DNA from: Nocardiopsis sinuspersici | Lineage (GTDB): Bacteria; Actinomycetota; Actinomycetes; Streptosporangiales; Streptosporangiaceae | Reading direction: 5' to 3' | Length of the DNA stretch: 64,000 bases | Assembly: GCA_008638415.1 (NCBI GenBank) | Contig: VWVT01000001.1 | Span: 372,001-436,000 of the forward strand | Part shown: in pieces, positions 18,206-26,793 of the stretch | Layout: each line of letters starts with the position of its first letter | Position numbering within the stretch: the first letter of the stretch is position 1 | Program-made: the position numbers and the translations under genes | Notes under the pieces: generated by a model | What the model was told of the DNA's origin: nothing | The model's database searches: none | What the model saw: only the letters and a program-made list of their open reading frames with translations

Positions 18206-18529
18206 ATGTCGTGGCTCTGGTTGGTCGGGGCGATCATCTCCGAGGTGATCGGCACCACATCGCTCAAGCTCTCGGAGGGCTTCACCCGCCTGGTCCCCAC
18301 GGTCTTCGTCGTGCTCGGTTACGTCGGCGCCTTCCTCATGCTCAGCCAGTCCCTCACCCGGGGCATGGACCTCGGTGTGGCCTACGGCGTGTGGGCGGCC
18401 GTGGGCATCGCGCTGGTCGCCATGGTCGGCACCATGCTCTTCGGCGAGTCGCTCACCTGGGTCCAGGTGGGCGGGATCGCCATGATCATCGCCGGGGTGA
18501 TGGCCCTGGAGATGGGCGGGCGGCATTGA
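18206..18529 (+). CDS. Small multidrug resistance (SMR) family exporter
   Basis: 107 residues, four membrane helices. The conserved Glu of helix 1 is present (WLVGAIISEVIGTTSLKLSEGF) and helix 3 has GVAYGVWAAVGIALVA. These match EmrE/SugE-type dual-topology proton antiporters, which export cationic compounds or guanidinium. The ATG at 18206 has a GGGAGG site; upstream in-frame starts add a non-conserved tail. A TetR gene follows in the same direction, so the pair probably forms a self-regulated efflux unit. Confidence 0.93.
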   Translation: MSWLWLVGAIISEVIGTTSLKLSEGFTRLVPTVFVVLGYVGAFLMLSQSLTRGMDLGVAYGVWAAVGIALVAMVGTMLFGESLTWVQVGGIAMIIAGVMALEMGGRH

Positions 18530-18540
18530 GCGGGGGCGGC

Positions 18541-19125
18541 GTGGAGGCCACCGGTCCGGAGGCGATCACCGACGGCCGCAGGCGCAAGGGCGAACGGCGG
18601 CGCCGACTGCTGCTGGACGCCGTCATGCGCGTGGTCGAGCGCGACGGCGTGGCCTCGGTCAGCCAGCGGCGCGTCGCCGCCGAGGCCGGGGTCGCGCCCA
18701 GCGCGGTCACCTACTACTACGCGGCCGTCGACGACCTGCTCGTGGACGCCCTCACCCGGGTCAACGACACCTACGTGGCCGCCCTGGCGACCCTGCCCGA
18801 CGGGGCGGACGCGGCCCTGCGCGCCCTCGCCGGGATGATCGCGGCGGGGTCGGGGCCCGACCGGGCCCACGTGATGGCCGAGTGCGAGCTGTTCCTGCTC
18901 GCCGCGCGGCGACCGGCCCTGCGTCCCCAGGTCGAGCGCTGGAACCGGGCCGTGGACGCCTTCCTCACGCCGTACCTGCCCGATCCGGACGACCGCGCGG
19001 GCGTATGCGCCGCCGTCGACGGCCTCTTCGTGCGCGCCTGCGTCGAACCGGAGCTGACGGCCGCGGAGGTGTACCGGACGCTCAGCCGGCTGGTGTCGCG
19101 CGCGTCGCGTAACGGCCGGGGGTGA
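18541..19125 (+). CDS. TetR-family regulator of the SMR exporter
   Basis: About 194 residues. DNA-binding part: RRRLLLDAVMRVVERDGVASVSQRRVAAEAGVAPSAVTYYYAAVDDLLVDAL (about 15-65). I choose the GTG at 18541, preceded by a G-rich site; a TTG at 18526 that overlaps the SMR stop is also in frame. Cotranscribed with the SMR exporter and probably its repressor. Its 3-prime end overlaps the convergent AraC gene by 44 bp. Confidence 0.87.
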   Translation: MEATGPEAITDGRRRKGERRRRLLLDAVMRVVERDGVASVSQRRVAAEAGVAPSAVTYYYAAVDDLLVDALTRVNDTYVAALATLPDGADAALRALAGMIAAGSGPDRAHVMAECELFLLAARRPALRPQVERWNRAVDAFLTPYLPDPDDRAGVCAAVDGLFVRACVEPELTAAEVYRTLSRLVSRASRNGRG

Positions 19126-19879
19126 CTCCCAGTACGGCGGTGAACTCCCTGGTCAGGTGGGACTGGTCGCTGAACCCCAGCTCGGCGGCCAGGAGCCCCC
19201 AGTCGGGCGGCGACCCCCTCCTGGCGCGCTCGGCGGCCTCGTAGAGCCGGTACCGGCGTATGACCGCCTTGGGTCCCAGGCCGACGTGGTCGGCGAAGCG
19301 GCGCTGGAGGAGGCGCACACCGATCCCCTCCCGCCCGGCGAGCCCGGACACGCTGACCTCCGAGGGGTCGTCGGCCACCCGCTCGACGGTGTCGCGGGTG
19401 TCCTCCGCGGGATGGCGCCGCACGGGGAGCAGACCCGACAGGACGCGGTCCACCTCGGCCATGAGCGCCGCGGGCTCCTCCGGCCACGCCGCCGGGTCCA
19501 ACGCCTCCGGAGCGGGGAGTTCCGCGTCCACGATCCCGTTCATCGGGCGGCCGAGGAGGGGGCGGAAACCCGCGGGCCGAAACATCACGCCCAGCGCCCA
19601 GCCCTCGCCCTCCAGCACGCGTGAGGTGACCCGGGTGGTCGGGCCGTGCACCGTCGCGGCGGCGCCGGTGAACACCAGGTTCACCACGGGGTGGGCGAGG
19701 ACCCGCTGGGTGTACGGTTCACGGCCGGCCAGGTTCCACGAGGCGATCCAGTAGCGGTCCACGAAGCGGGCGACGTGGCCCGAGGGCGCGTAGCGGTCCA
19801 GCCGGAACCGGGTCAGCCCGGTCTCCGGGTCGAGGATGCCGCGCGCGTCCCTGTCCACTCCCGCGGAGTACGGTTCCAC
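19082..19879 (-). CDS. AraC-family transcriptional regulator
   Basis: 265 residues. N-terminal half (YAPSGHVARFVDRYWIASWNL, then LVFTGAAATVHGP and MFRPAGFRPLL) resembles the DUF6597-type sensor domain found in many AraC regulators. The C-terminal double helix-turn-helix reads LAGREGIGVRLLQRRFADHVGLGPKAVIRRYRLY and AAELGFSDQSHLTREFTAVLGVTPGRY. GTG start at 19879. Divergent from the TIGR03086-like gene (144-bp gap), a probable target. Confidence 0.9.
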   Translation of the reverse strand: MEPYSAGVDRDARGILDPETGLTRFRLDRYAPSGHVARFVDRYWIASWNLAGREPYTQRVLAHPVVNLVFTGAAATVHGPTTRVTSRVLEGEGWALGVMFRPAGFRPLLGRPMNGIVDAELPAPEALDPAAWPEEPAALMAEVDRVLSGLLPVRRHPAEDTRDTVERVADDPSEVSVSGLAGREGIGVRLLQRRFADHVGLGPKAVIRRYRLYEAAERARRGSPPDWGLLAAELGFSDQSHLTREFTAVLGVTPGRYATRATPAG

Positions 19880-20023
19880 GGCCCCAGACTAGTACCGCGG
19901 CCGGTCCTTCGACCGGACGGAAGCGGTCCGGCGCCCGCACGTCCTGTCGCGTTTCTTCAAGACGGGGCCCGGACGCGCGCGGAGGATGGTGGGACACAGC
20001 CGACCCTGAGGGGGACACCGATC

Positions 20024-20575
20024 ATGAGTGACGTCTGCGCACGCTACGCCCGCCTGTCCGAGGACTTCGCCGCGACGGTGGCGGCCGTCCCGGCCGACCG
20101 CTGGGCCTCCACGTCACCGTGCGAGGGGTGGGACGCCCGCGACGTGGTCCGCCACGTGGTGGACACCCAGGGCATGTTCCTCGGCCTGGTCGGCCGCGAA
20201 CCGGGCCGCGTCCCGTCCGTGGACGAGGACCCCCGCGCCGCCTGGGACGCCGCCCGCGCGGCGGTCCAGGCCGACCTCGACGATCCCGACCGCGCGAACA
20301 CGGAGTTCGACGGCTTCTTCGGCCGCACCACCTTCGCCGAGGCCGTGGACCGGTTCCTCGACTTCGACCTGGTCGTGCACCGCTGGGACCTGGCCCGCGC
20401 CACCGGCCAGGACGAGCGCCTGGATCCCGACGACGTCCGCTGGGCGCACGGGGCCACCGCCGCCTTCGGACCGCACATGCGCGCCGAAGGCGTCTGCGGC
20501 CCTGAGCTCACCCCGCCCGAGGGCGCCGACGCCCAGACCCGGTTCCTCGCCTTCGTGGGCCGCCGCGCCTGGTAG
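20024..20575 (+). CDS. TIGR03086/DinB-like maleylpyruvate-isomerase-fold protein
   Basis: 183 residues. Pattern SPCEGWDARDVVRHVVDTQGMFLGLVG gives the first His-containing helix, and DLVVHRWDLARATGQDERLD the second; together these His residues form the metal site of the DinB_2/TIGR03086 family. Some relatives are mycothiol-dependent enzymes, so a mycothiol-linked reaction is possible but not shown. The ATG at 20024 has a GAGGGGG site. Confidence 0.82.
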   Translation: MSDVCARYARLSEDFAATVAAVPADRWASTSPCEGWDARDVVRHVVDTQGMFLGLVGREPGRVPSVDEDPRAAWDAARAAVQADLDDPDRANTEFDGFFGRTTFAEAVDRFLDFDLVVHRWDLARATGQDERLDPDDVRWAHGATAAFGPHMRAEGVCGPELTPPEGADAQTRFLAFVGRRAW

Positions 20576-20593
20576 GGGCCGGTGAAGGACCGA

Positions 20594-20621
20594 GGGGCCA
20601 CGGGGATCGTCCCGTGGCCCC
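20594..20621. terminator. Two-way terminator
   Basis: Perfect 11-bp arms GGGGCCACGGG/CCCGTGGCCCC between convergent genes. Confidence 0.8.
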
Positions 20622-20656
20622 GGATCAGCGGCCCGGCGGACCAGGCCCCCGGCGCG

Positions 20657-22282
20657 TCAGCAGGTCAGCTCCCAGGAGCACTCCAGCTCACCGCCGCCCT
20701 CCGCGCGCGCACTCTGCGGACGGACGCCGGCGAGTGACGCGTGGCCCACGTACTCGGCCAGCCGGACGGCGATCGCGTCCTGTACTCCCCTGGGCGCCGG
20801 ACCGCTGTGGCCGTTGTTGACGATGCTGAACACCAGCTCGTCCTCACCCGGCCCGGACACGTACCCCGACAGGGCGCTCACTCCGGTCATGGTGCCGGTC
20901 TTGGCCGACACCGCGCCCTCGGCGGCGGTGCCCCCCATCCGGTACCTCAGGGTGCCGCCCACGAACGGGTCGTCCTTCCCCGCCACCGGCAGGGACTCCC
21001 TCCAGGTCCCGTACCAGGAGGCGTCACGCGATCGCGTGAGCAGGTCCACGACCGTGTCGGCGGTGACCAGGTTGCCCCGGGACAGGCCGGAGCCGTCGTT
21101 GAGGACGAGGTCGGAGGTGTCCACGCCCAGCCCGGTCAGGGCCTTCTCCACACCGGCGAGCCCGGCGTCCCAACTGCCCTCGTCCGCGGTCTCCCTGCCG
21201 ATGCTCTTGACGAGCATCTCCGCGTGCCCGTTGTTGCTGAACTTCATGAACGGGACGAGGATCTCCCCCAGTCCGGGGGACTCGTGGTCGGCCAGGACCC
21301 TGGCCCCGGACCGGTCCGAGGGCGCGCCGCCGAACTCCACGCCGCCCACCACCTCGACCCCGTGCCGCTCCAGCGCCTGCTCGAAGAGGTGCCCGGCCAG
21401 CCCGGCGGGTTCGTGCACCGTGCGCAGGACGGCCACGGGGGCGCCGTCGGCCGGGATCGCGCCGCTCACCGTGATGGTGTTGGTGCCCAGCACACGGTCG
21501 ACGACCAGGGTGTTCCCGCTGCCCGGCGCGCCCGTGCGGGCCTGGTTGTCCAGCTCGGCGTAGCCCTCGGCCGCGCCGAGGTCGACCTCGGGGGGCTCCC
21601 CCGCGCTCCCCGGGGAGACCGAGACCTCCGTCACCCCGGTGTCGTGGCGCTCCCCGTGCGCGACCGTGAGGGCGGAGATCTGCGCCGAGTACGCGTACGG
21701 CTCGTCCTCGGGCCACCAGTCGTCCACGAGGCGCTCGGAGTCGAACCAGGTGTCGTCGGCGTGCACGTCGCCCCGCACGACCCTGACCCCGGACCCGGCC
21801 ACCTCGGCGGCCAGCTCGTCCAGGTCGCCCTCGGACAGGGTCGGGTCGCCGCCGCCCACCAGGTACAGGTCCTCCACGGAGCGCCGGTGCCCCGGGCCCC
21901 TCTCGGCCACCACCTCGGTGGAGAAGGTGTGGTCGGTGCCCAGGACCTCCAGGGCGGCGGCCGCGGTGAACAGCTTCATGTTGGACGCGGGCAGCAGCCG
22001 CTCTCCGCCGTCGCGCGAGTAGAGCACCTCGCCGGTGTCGGGATCGGAGACGACCACACCGGACACCGCGCCCTCCAGGGACGAGTGCCTCAACAGGGTG
22101 TCGATGTCCTCGCGCAGGTCGGCCGGGCGCTCCCCGGCCGCGTCCGTGTCAGCGTGGGCCGGGGACGCGCCCAGCGGCGCCACCGGAAGCAGGGGAAGCG
22201 CGACGAGTGCGGCGGTGACCGTCCACAGGGCGCCGCGACGGGTTCCGGGCGAGTGCTTCCGGGGAATGGCGGGGGCTTCCAA
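20657..22282 (-). CDS. dacB: D-alanyl-D-alanine carboxypeptidase/endopeptidase (PBP4, peptidase S13)
   Basis: 541 residues with a signal peptide (cleavage near SPAHADT). The three penicillin-binding motifs are visible: SNMK (in LLPASNMKLFTAAAAL), SNN (in KFSNNGHAEM) and KTG (in AVSAKTGTMTGVSALSG). The large insert between the first and second motif is typical of the PBP4/DacB class. It trims or cuts peptidoglycan peptides outside the membrane. Stand-alone gene. Confidence 0.93.
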   Translation of the reverse strand: MEAPAIPRKHSPGTRRGALWTVTAALVALPLLPVAPLGASPAHADTDAAGERPADLREDIDTLLRHSSLEGAVSGVVVSDPDTGEVLYSRDGGERLLPASNMKLFTAAAALEVLGTDHTFSTEVVAERGPGHRRSVEDLYLVGGGDPTLSEGDLDELAAEVAGSGVRVVRGDVHADDTWFDSERLVDDWWPEDEPYAYSAQISALTVAHGERHDTGVTEVSVSPGSAGEPPEVDLGAAEGYAELDNQARTGAPGSGNTLVVDRVLGTNTITVSGAIPADGAPVAVLRTVHEPAGLAGHLFEQALERHGVEVVGGVEFGGAPSDRSGARVLADHESPGLGEILVPFMKFSNNGHAEMLVKSIGRETADEGSWDAGLAGVEKALTGLGVDTSDLVLNDGSGLSRGNLVTADTVVDLLTRSRDASWYGTWRESLPVAGKDDPFVGGTLRYRMGGTAAEGAVSAKTGTMTGVSALSGYVSGPGEDELVFSIVNNGHSGPAPRGVQDAIAVRLAEYVGHASLAGVRPQSARAEGGGELECSWELTC

Positions 22283-22473
22283 CTCTTCGTCTCCTGCCGG
22301 TCACGAGCGGTAAGGGGCAACGCACCCTACCCCGTGCGGAGCCCCCGGTTCCAGGACCTCACGCGCGGTTCGCCGACGGAGGGGACCCGGAAGGCGCCGC
22401 GGCCGTCCGGTGACGGGCGCGAACGCGTTCCGCCGCGCGGAGCCGTGTCCGGTTCCGGCCGGCGAGCAAGGCG

Positions 22474-22513
22474 GTGGGCCGGCGCCGGGACGCGAGTCCC
22501 CGCACCGGCCCAC
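22474..22513 (-). terminator. Terminator of the dpp operon
   Basis: Perfect 9-bp arms GTGGGCCGG/CCGGCCCAC with an inner GGGAC/GTCCC, 26 bp after the ATPase stop. Confidence 0.75.
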
Positions 22514-22538
22514 CGGATCCACCGTCGCGCGGAGCGCG

Positions 22539-24791
22539 TCAGATCAGCTCGACCGCCCGCGAGTAGTGGCAGGCGTCCGGGTGCCCGGTCCCCCGGTCCA
22601 CCAGCTCCGGCGGCTCCTCCACGCACTTGACGCGCTCGCTCTCCGACAGCTCGTCGGCGAACTTCGGGCACCGTGTCCGGAATCGGCAGCCCGACGGCGG
22701 GTCGGCCGGGCTGGGCACGTCGCCGGTGACGACGATCCGCTCCCGCGTCCGCTCCTTGACCGGGTCGGGCAGCGGGATGGCCGAGATCAGCGCCTGCGTG
22801 TAGGGGTGCGCGGGCGCCCTGAACAGCTCCTCGGTCGTCCCCGTCTCCACGATCTTGCCGAGGTACATCACGGCCACCCGGTCGGCGATGTGCTTGACCA
22901 CCGACAGGTCGTGCGAGACGAACAGGTACGACAGGCCCAGGTCGTCCTGGAGGTCCTCCAGCAGGTTGATCACGCCCGCCTGGATGGACACGTCCAGGGC
23001 CGAGACCGGCTCGTCCAGGATGAGCACCTTGGGGTTGAGCGCCAGTGCGCGGGCGACGCCGATGCGCTGTCGCTGACCGCCCGAGAACTCGTGCGGGTAG
23101 CGCGAGCCGTGCTCGACGTTGAGGCCCACCAGCTCCAGCAGCTCCCTGACCCGCTTCTTGGCCTCGCCGTTGCGCCGGCCGTGGATCCGCAGCGGTTCGG
23201 CGACGATGTCCGAGACCGTCATGCGCGGGTCCAGGGAGGCGAACGGGTCCTGGAACACCAGCTGGAGGTCGCGGCGCAGCGGCCGCAACTGGCGCTGGGA
23301 CATCGAGTGCAGCGGCTGCCCCCTGTACTCGACCTCTCCCGACGTCTGCCTGATCAACTGGAGCATGAGCCGCGCGGTGGTGGACTTCCCGCAACCGGAC
23401 TCACCGACCAGGGCGAGCGTCTCGTGCTCGTACAGGTCCAGGGAGATCCCCGAGACCGCCTGCACCTCGCCGATCCTCCTCTTGAGCAGGCCCTTGGAGC
23501 GGATGGGGAAGTGCTTCACCAGGTCCCTGACGGTCAGGATGGCCTCCCGGCCGCTCCCGTCGGCGGTGTCCCCGGAACCGTCGGCCCGGGCGAGCGCCCG
23601 CTCGGCCTGTTCGGCCCGCTCCTCGCTCTCCGCCACGGACTCGGCGGTGCCACCGGTGTCGGCGGTGCCACCGGTGTCGGTGGTTTCGGCCCCCACCGCC
23701 GTTCCCCTGAACAGGTCGGTGGGTTGGGCGCCCTCCAACTCCTCGCTGAAGTGGCAGGCCGCCGTGTGCGCGCCGGTGTCCTCCACCGGGACGCGGACCC
23801 GCTCCCCGTTCTCGGCCGTCGCCAGCAGGCTCGGCTCCTGCTCGTGGCAGAGGTCCCTGGCCATCGGGCAGCGCGGCGCGAACGCGCACCCCCCGGGCAG
23901 GGTGAGCAGGGAGGGCGGGGTCCCCAGGATGGGGGTGAGCCGCTCGTTCCGGTCCTCGTCCAGCCGGGGCAGCGACCCCAGCAGTCCCAGGGCGTAGGGC
24001 ATCCGCGGCCGGTAGAAGACCTCCTCCACCGGTCCCGTCTCCACGAGGCGGCCGCCGTACATCACACCGACCCGGTCGACGTGCCCGGCCACCACGCCCA
24101 GGTCGTGGGTGATCAGCACCAGCGCGGCGCCCGTCTCCTTCCGGGCCGACTCCAGGGCCTCCAGGACCTGTGCCTGGACGGTCACGTCCAGGGCCGTGGT
24201 CGGCTCGTCGGCGATGATGACGTCCGGCTCGTTGGCCATCGCGATCGCGATCACCACGCGCTGGCGCATACCGCCCGACAGCTCGTGCGGGTACTGCTTG
24301 AGCCGCTGCGCCGGGTTGGGTATGTCCACCAGCTCCAGCAGCTCCAGCGCACGGGCCATCGCGGCCTTCTTGCCCACCTTGTGGTGCGCGAGCACGGCCT
24401 CGGCGATCTGGTAGCCGACCGTGTACACGGGGTTGAGCGAGGTCAGCGGGTCCTGGAAGATCATCGCGATCCGGTTGCCGCGGACCTTGCTGATCTCGGC
24501 GTCGTCGAGGCCGACGACCTCCTGGCCCAGCACCTTCGCCGATCCCTCGACGCGGGCGTTCTTGGGCAGCAGTCCCATGATCGCCATGGAGGTCACGGAC
24601 TTGCCCGATCCGGACTCGCCCACGATCCCCAGCGCCTCGCCCCGGCGCAGGACGTAGGACACCTCGCGCACGGCGGGCAGCGGCCCGTCGTCGGAGGGGA
24701 AGGTCACGCTGAGGTCGCGGACCTCCAGCACCACGTCGCCGGTTCCCGGCGAGGAGGTCTCCTCGTTGCTCATGTGCTCAGTCGTGGTCAT
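22539..24791 (-). CDS. Peptide ABC transporter, fused double ATPase (DppD-DppF)
   Basis: 750 residues with two complete nucleotide-binding domains. Domain 1 (about 20-290): [27 protein letters not shown]. Domain 2 (about 420-690): [27 protein letters not shown]. Both carry the oligopeptide C-terminal extension with Cys clusters ([20 protein letters not shown]...C). They are joined by an acidic linker of about 60 residues with a [12 protein letters not shown] repeat. Normally two genes (dppD, dppF); here one chain. The ATG at 24791 overlaps the dppC-like stop (ATGA); an internal ATG six codons on is an alternative. Confidence 0.93.
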   Translation of the reverse strand: MTTTEHMSNEETSSPGTGDVVLEVRDLSVTFPSDDGPLPAVREVSYVLRRGEALGIVGESGSGKSVTSMAIMGLLPKNARVEGSAKVLGQEVVGLDDAEISKVRGNRIAMIFQDPLTSLNPVYTVGYQIAEAVLAHHKVGKKAAMARALELLELVDIPNPAQRLKQYPHELSGGMRQRVVIAIAMANEPDVIIADEPTTALDVTVQAQVLEALESARKETGAALVLITHDLGVVAGHVDRVGVMYGGRLVETGPVEEVFYRPRMPYALGLLGSLPRLDEDRNERLTPILGTPPSLLTLPGGCAFAPRCPMARDLCHEQEPSLLATAENGERVRVPVEDTGAHTAACHFSEELEGAQPTDLFRGTAVGAETTDTGGTADTGGTAESVAESEERAEQAERALARADGSGDTADGSGREAILTVRDLVKHFPIRSKGLLKRRIGEVQAVSGISLDLYEHETLALVGESGCGKSTTARLMLQLIRQTSGEVEYRGQPLHSMSQRQLRPLRRDLQLVFQDPFASLDPRMTVSDIVAEPLRIHGRRNGEAKKRVRELLELVGLNVEHGSRYPHEFSGGQRQRIGVARALALNPKVLILDEPVSALDVSIQAGVINLLEDLQDDLGLSYLFVSHDLSVVKHIADRVAVMYLGKIVETGTTEELFRAPAHPYTQALISAIPLPDPVKERTRERIVVTGDVPSPADPPSGCRFRTRCPKFADELSESERVKCVEEPPELVDRGTGHPDACHYSRAVELI

Positions 24792-25708
24792 CGCCGCACC
24801 ATGCTCTGTCGTGGGTCGAGGGCGTCGCGGAGCCCGTCGCCGATGAAGTTGATCGTCAGGCAGATCGCCAGCAGCATCAGACCCGGCGGATAGAACAGCC
24901 AGGGCCGCGTGGAGACCGCCGTGCGCGCGTCGCTGATCATCTGGCCGAGCGAGATGTCGGGCGGCTGGATCCCGAACTGGAGGAAGGACATGCCCGCCTC
25001 CAGCAGGATCGCCACGGCGATCAGCAGGGTGGCCGCGACGATGATCGGTCCCGCGGCGTTGGGCAGCAGGTGGCGCACGATGATCCATCCGGGCGAGGCT
25101 CCCGACGCCCGCGCCGCCTCCACGTACTCCTGCTCGCGCAGGGACAGGACCACACCGCGCACCACACGGGCGATCTGCGCCCACGCGAAGAAGCTGATGA
25201 TGAGGGCCACCGCGTACCAGGTGGTCCCGCCCCGCACGTTGCCCGCGATCGCGGCGACCATGACCAGCAGCGGCACGATCAGGAACACGTCGACGACGCG
25301 CATCATGAGCCCGTCGACGCGGCCGCCGTAGTACCCCGCGGTGGCGCCCCACAGGGAGCCGATGACGGTGCCCAGGACCGACACCGTGAACGCGACCTTG
25401 AGCGTCTGCTGGGTGCCGCGCATGAGCTGGCCCAGGACGTCGTGGCCCGCGGTGGTGGTGCCGAGCGGGTGGTCGGGATTGGGCGGCACGCTCGGCGGGA
25501 CCTCCAGGTGGACGGTGTGGTCCCACCGCCAGAGGAGGGGTCCGACGAAGGTGAACAGCACGATGACGACCAGGACGGCCAGGCTGATCATGGCGGCCCT
25601 GTGCCGGAGGAACCGGGACACGATCATCTGGAACTGGGTGCGTTCGGCGCCCCCGACGCTCTCGGCGTCGGCGCTCCGCGGCGCTACGGGCGCCTTCTTC
25701 TCACTCAT
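24788..25708 (-). CDS. Peptide ABC transporter permease (DppC-like)
   Basis: 306 residues. N-terminal OppC-type helix region (FLRHRAAMISLAVLVVIVLFTFVGPLLW), then HPLGTTTAGHDVLGQLMRGTQQTLKV, and the EAA loop YVEAARASGASPGWIIVRHLLPN. Starts at the ATG at 25708 (MSEKKAP) and overlaps the end of the dppB-like gene by 8 bp. Forms the pore with the DppB-like subunit. Confidence 0.93.
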   Translation of the reverse strand: MSEKKAPVAPRSADAESVGGAERTQFQMIVSRFLRHRAAMISLAVLVVIVLFTFVGPLLWRWDHTVHLEVPPSVPPNPDHPLGTTTAGHDVLGQLMRGTQQTLKVAFTVSVLGTVIGSLWGATAGYYGGRVDGLMMRVVDVFLIVPLLVMVAAIAGNVRGGTTWYAVALIISFFAWAQIARVVRGVVLSLREQEYVEAARASGASPGWIIVRHLLPNAAGPIIVAATLLIAVAILLEAGMSFLQFGIQPPDISLGQMISDARTAVSTRPWLFYPPGLMLLAICLTINFIGDGLRDALDPRQSMVRR

Positions 25709-26711
25709 AGCGAATCCTCGGGTCGAGCACGCCGTACAGGAGGTCAGCGACGAGGTTGGCCAGGATGACCGTGACACCGCTGAGCAGCAGCCACGCCATC
25801 AGGGCGTACGAGTCGTTCGTCTCGATCGCGTTGACGAAGAACTCGCCCAGGCCGCGCCACTGGAAGACCTGTTCGGTCAGGACCGTACCGTCGATGACCC
25901 CGGCGATGCCGACGGCGACCACCGTGGTCAGCGGGATGAGGGCCGTGCGCAGCGCGTGGCGCCGGACGACGACGCGGTTGGGCAGGCCCTTGGCCTTGGC
26001 CAGGCGGACGTAGTCGCTGTTGAGCACCTCGAGCATGGCGGTCCGCTGGTACCGGCTCCACGACGCGAAACTGGTCAGCATCAACACGATCGTGGGCAGT
26101 GTCATGTAGGCGAGGGCGTTGGTGATCCTGCCCCACAGGTCCTCGCCCTGCGCCTGGTACAGGCCGTCGCCGATCGTGGCGAAGACCTGTTCTCCCACGA
26201 GGTCGTTGAAGCTGACACCCGCGTGCTGCATGATGCCGCCGAACCAGAAGACGGGCATCGACAGGGCCAGGAAGCCGATGAACGTGAGCGTGTAGTCGAT
26301 CTTGGAGTACTGGCGCATCGCGCTGACGACACCGGCCAGGATGGCCAGGCCCAGCGCGAGGAGCATGGCCGCCCCCACCAGGCGCAGGGTGACCCCGAGG
26401 CGCTCGGCGAGCTGGGCCCCGATGTCGTAGCTGTTGCTCTGCGTGGAGGGGCCGAACTCGCCTTGGAGGAGTCCGATGTCCCCGTGGCCGCCGATGCCGG
26501 TCACCCAGAGCCAGTAGCGCTCGGGCATGGACCGGTCGAGGTAGAGCCGCTCCTCCTGGAGCTCGATGACCGAGGGGTCCGGAGGCGGCTGCTGCATCCT
26601 GAGCTGCGTGAGGGGGTCACCGGAGACGTCGATCAGCACGAACGTGAGCACGGACGCGAGGATCAGGATGGGTATCGTGCCCAGGACGCGCCGCACCGTG
26701 TAAACGAGCAT
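25701..26711 (-). CDS. Peptide ABC transporter permease (DppB-like)
   Basis: 336 residues, starts YTVRRVLGTIPILILASVLTFVLI, the standard DppB opening, with six helices and the EAA loop YVRLAKAKGLPNRVVVRRHALRTALIPL. The long extracytoplasmic loop after helix 1 (about 35-100) is typical. Follows the dppA-like gene after an 82-bp spacer containing a hairpin. Confidence 0.93.
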   Translation of the reverse strand: MLVYTVRRVLGTIPILILASVLTFVLIDVSGDPLTQLRMQQPPPDPSVIELQEERLYLDRSMPERYWLWVTGIGGHGDIGLLQGEFGPSTQSNSYDIGAQLAERLGVTLRLVGAAMLLALGLAILAGVVSAMRQYSKIDYTLTFIGFLALSMPVFWFGGIMQHAGVSFNDLVGEQVFATIGDGLYQAQGEDLWGRITNALAYMTLPTIVLMLTSFASWSRYQRTAMLEVLNSDYVRLAKAKGLPNRVVVRRHALRTALIPLTTVVAVGIAGVIDGTVLTEQVFQWRGLGEFFVNAIETNDSYALMAWLLLSGVTVILANLVADLLYGVLDPRIRYE

Positions 26712-26742
26712 GGGTGTGATCCTTCAGGGGTGAACGAGGACC

Positions 26743-26777
26743 GGCCCGGATCCGGGAGGATATCCCGGACCCGGGCC
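26743..26777 (-). terminator. Intercistronic hairpin between binding-protein and permease genes
   Basis: 15-bp arms with one mismatch, loop of 5 nt. Inside the operon such hairpins usually let only part of the transcripts continue or stabilise the upstream mRNA, giving an excess of binding protein; function here is inferred. Confidence 0.6.
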
Positions 26778-26793
26778 ATGTACCTGAGCCGAG

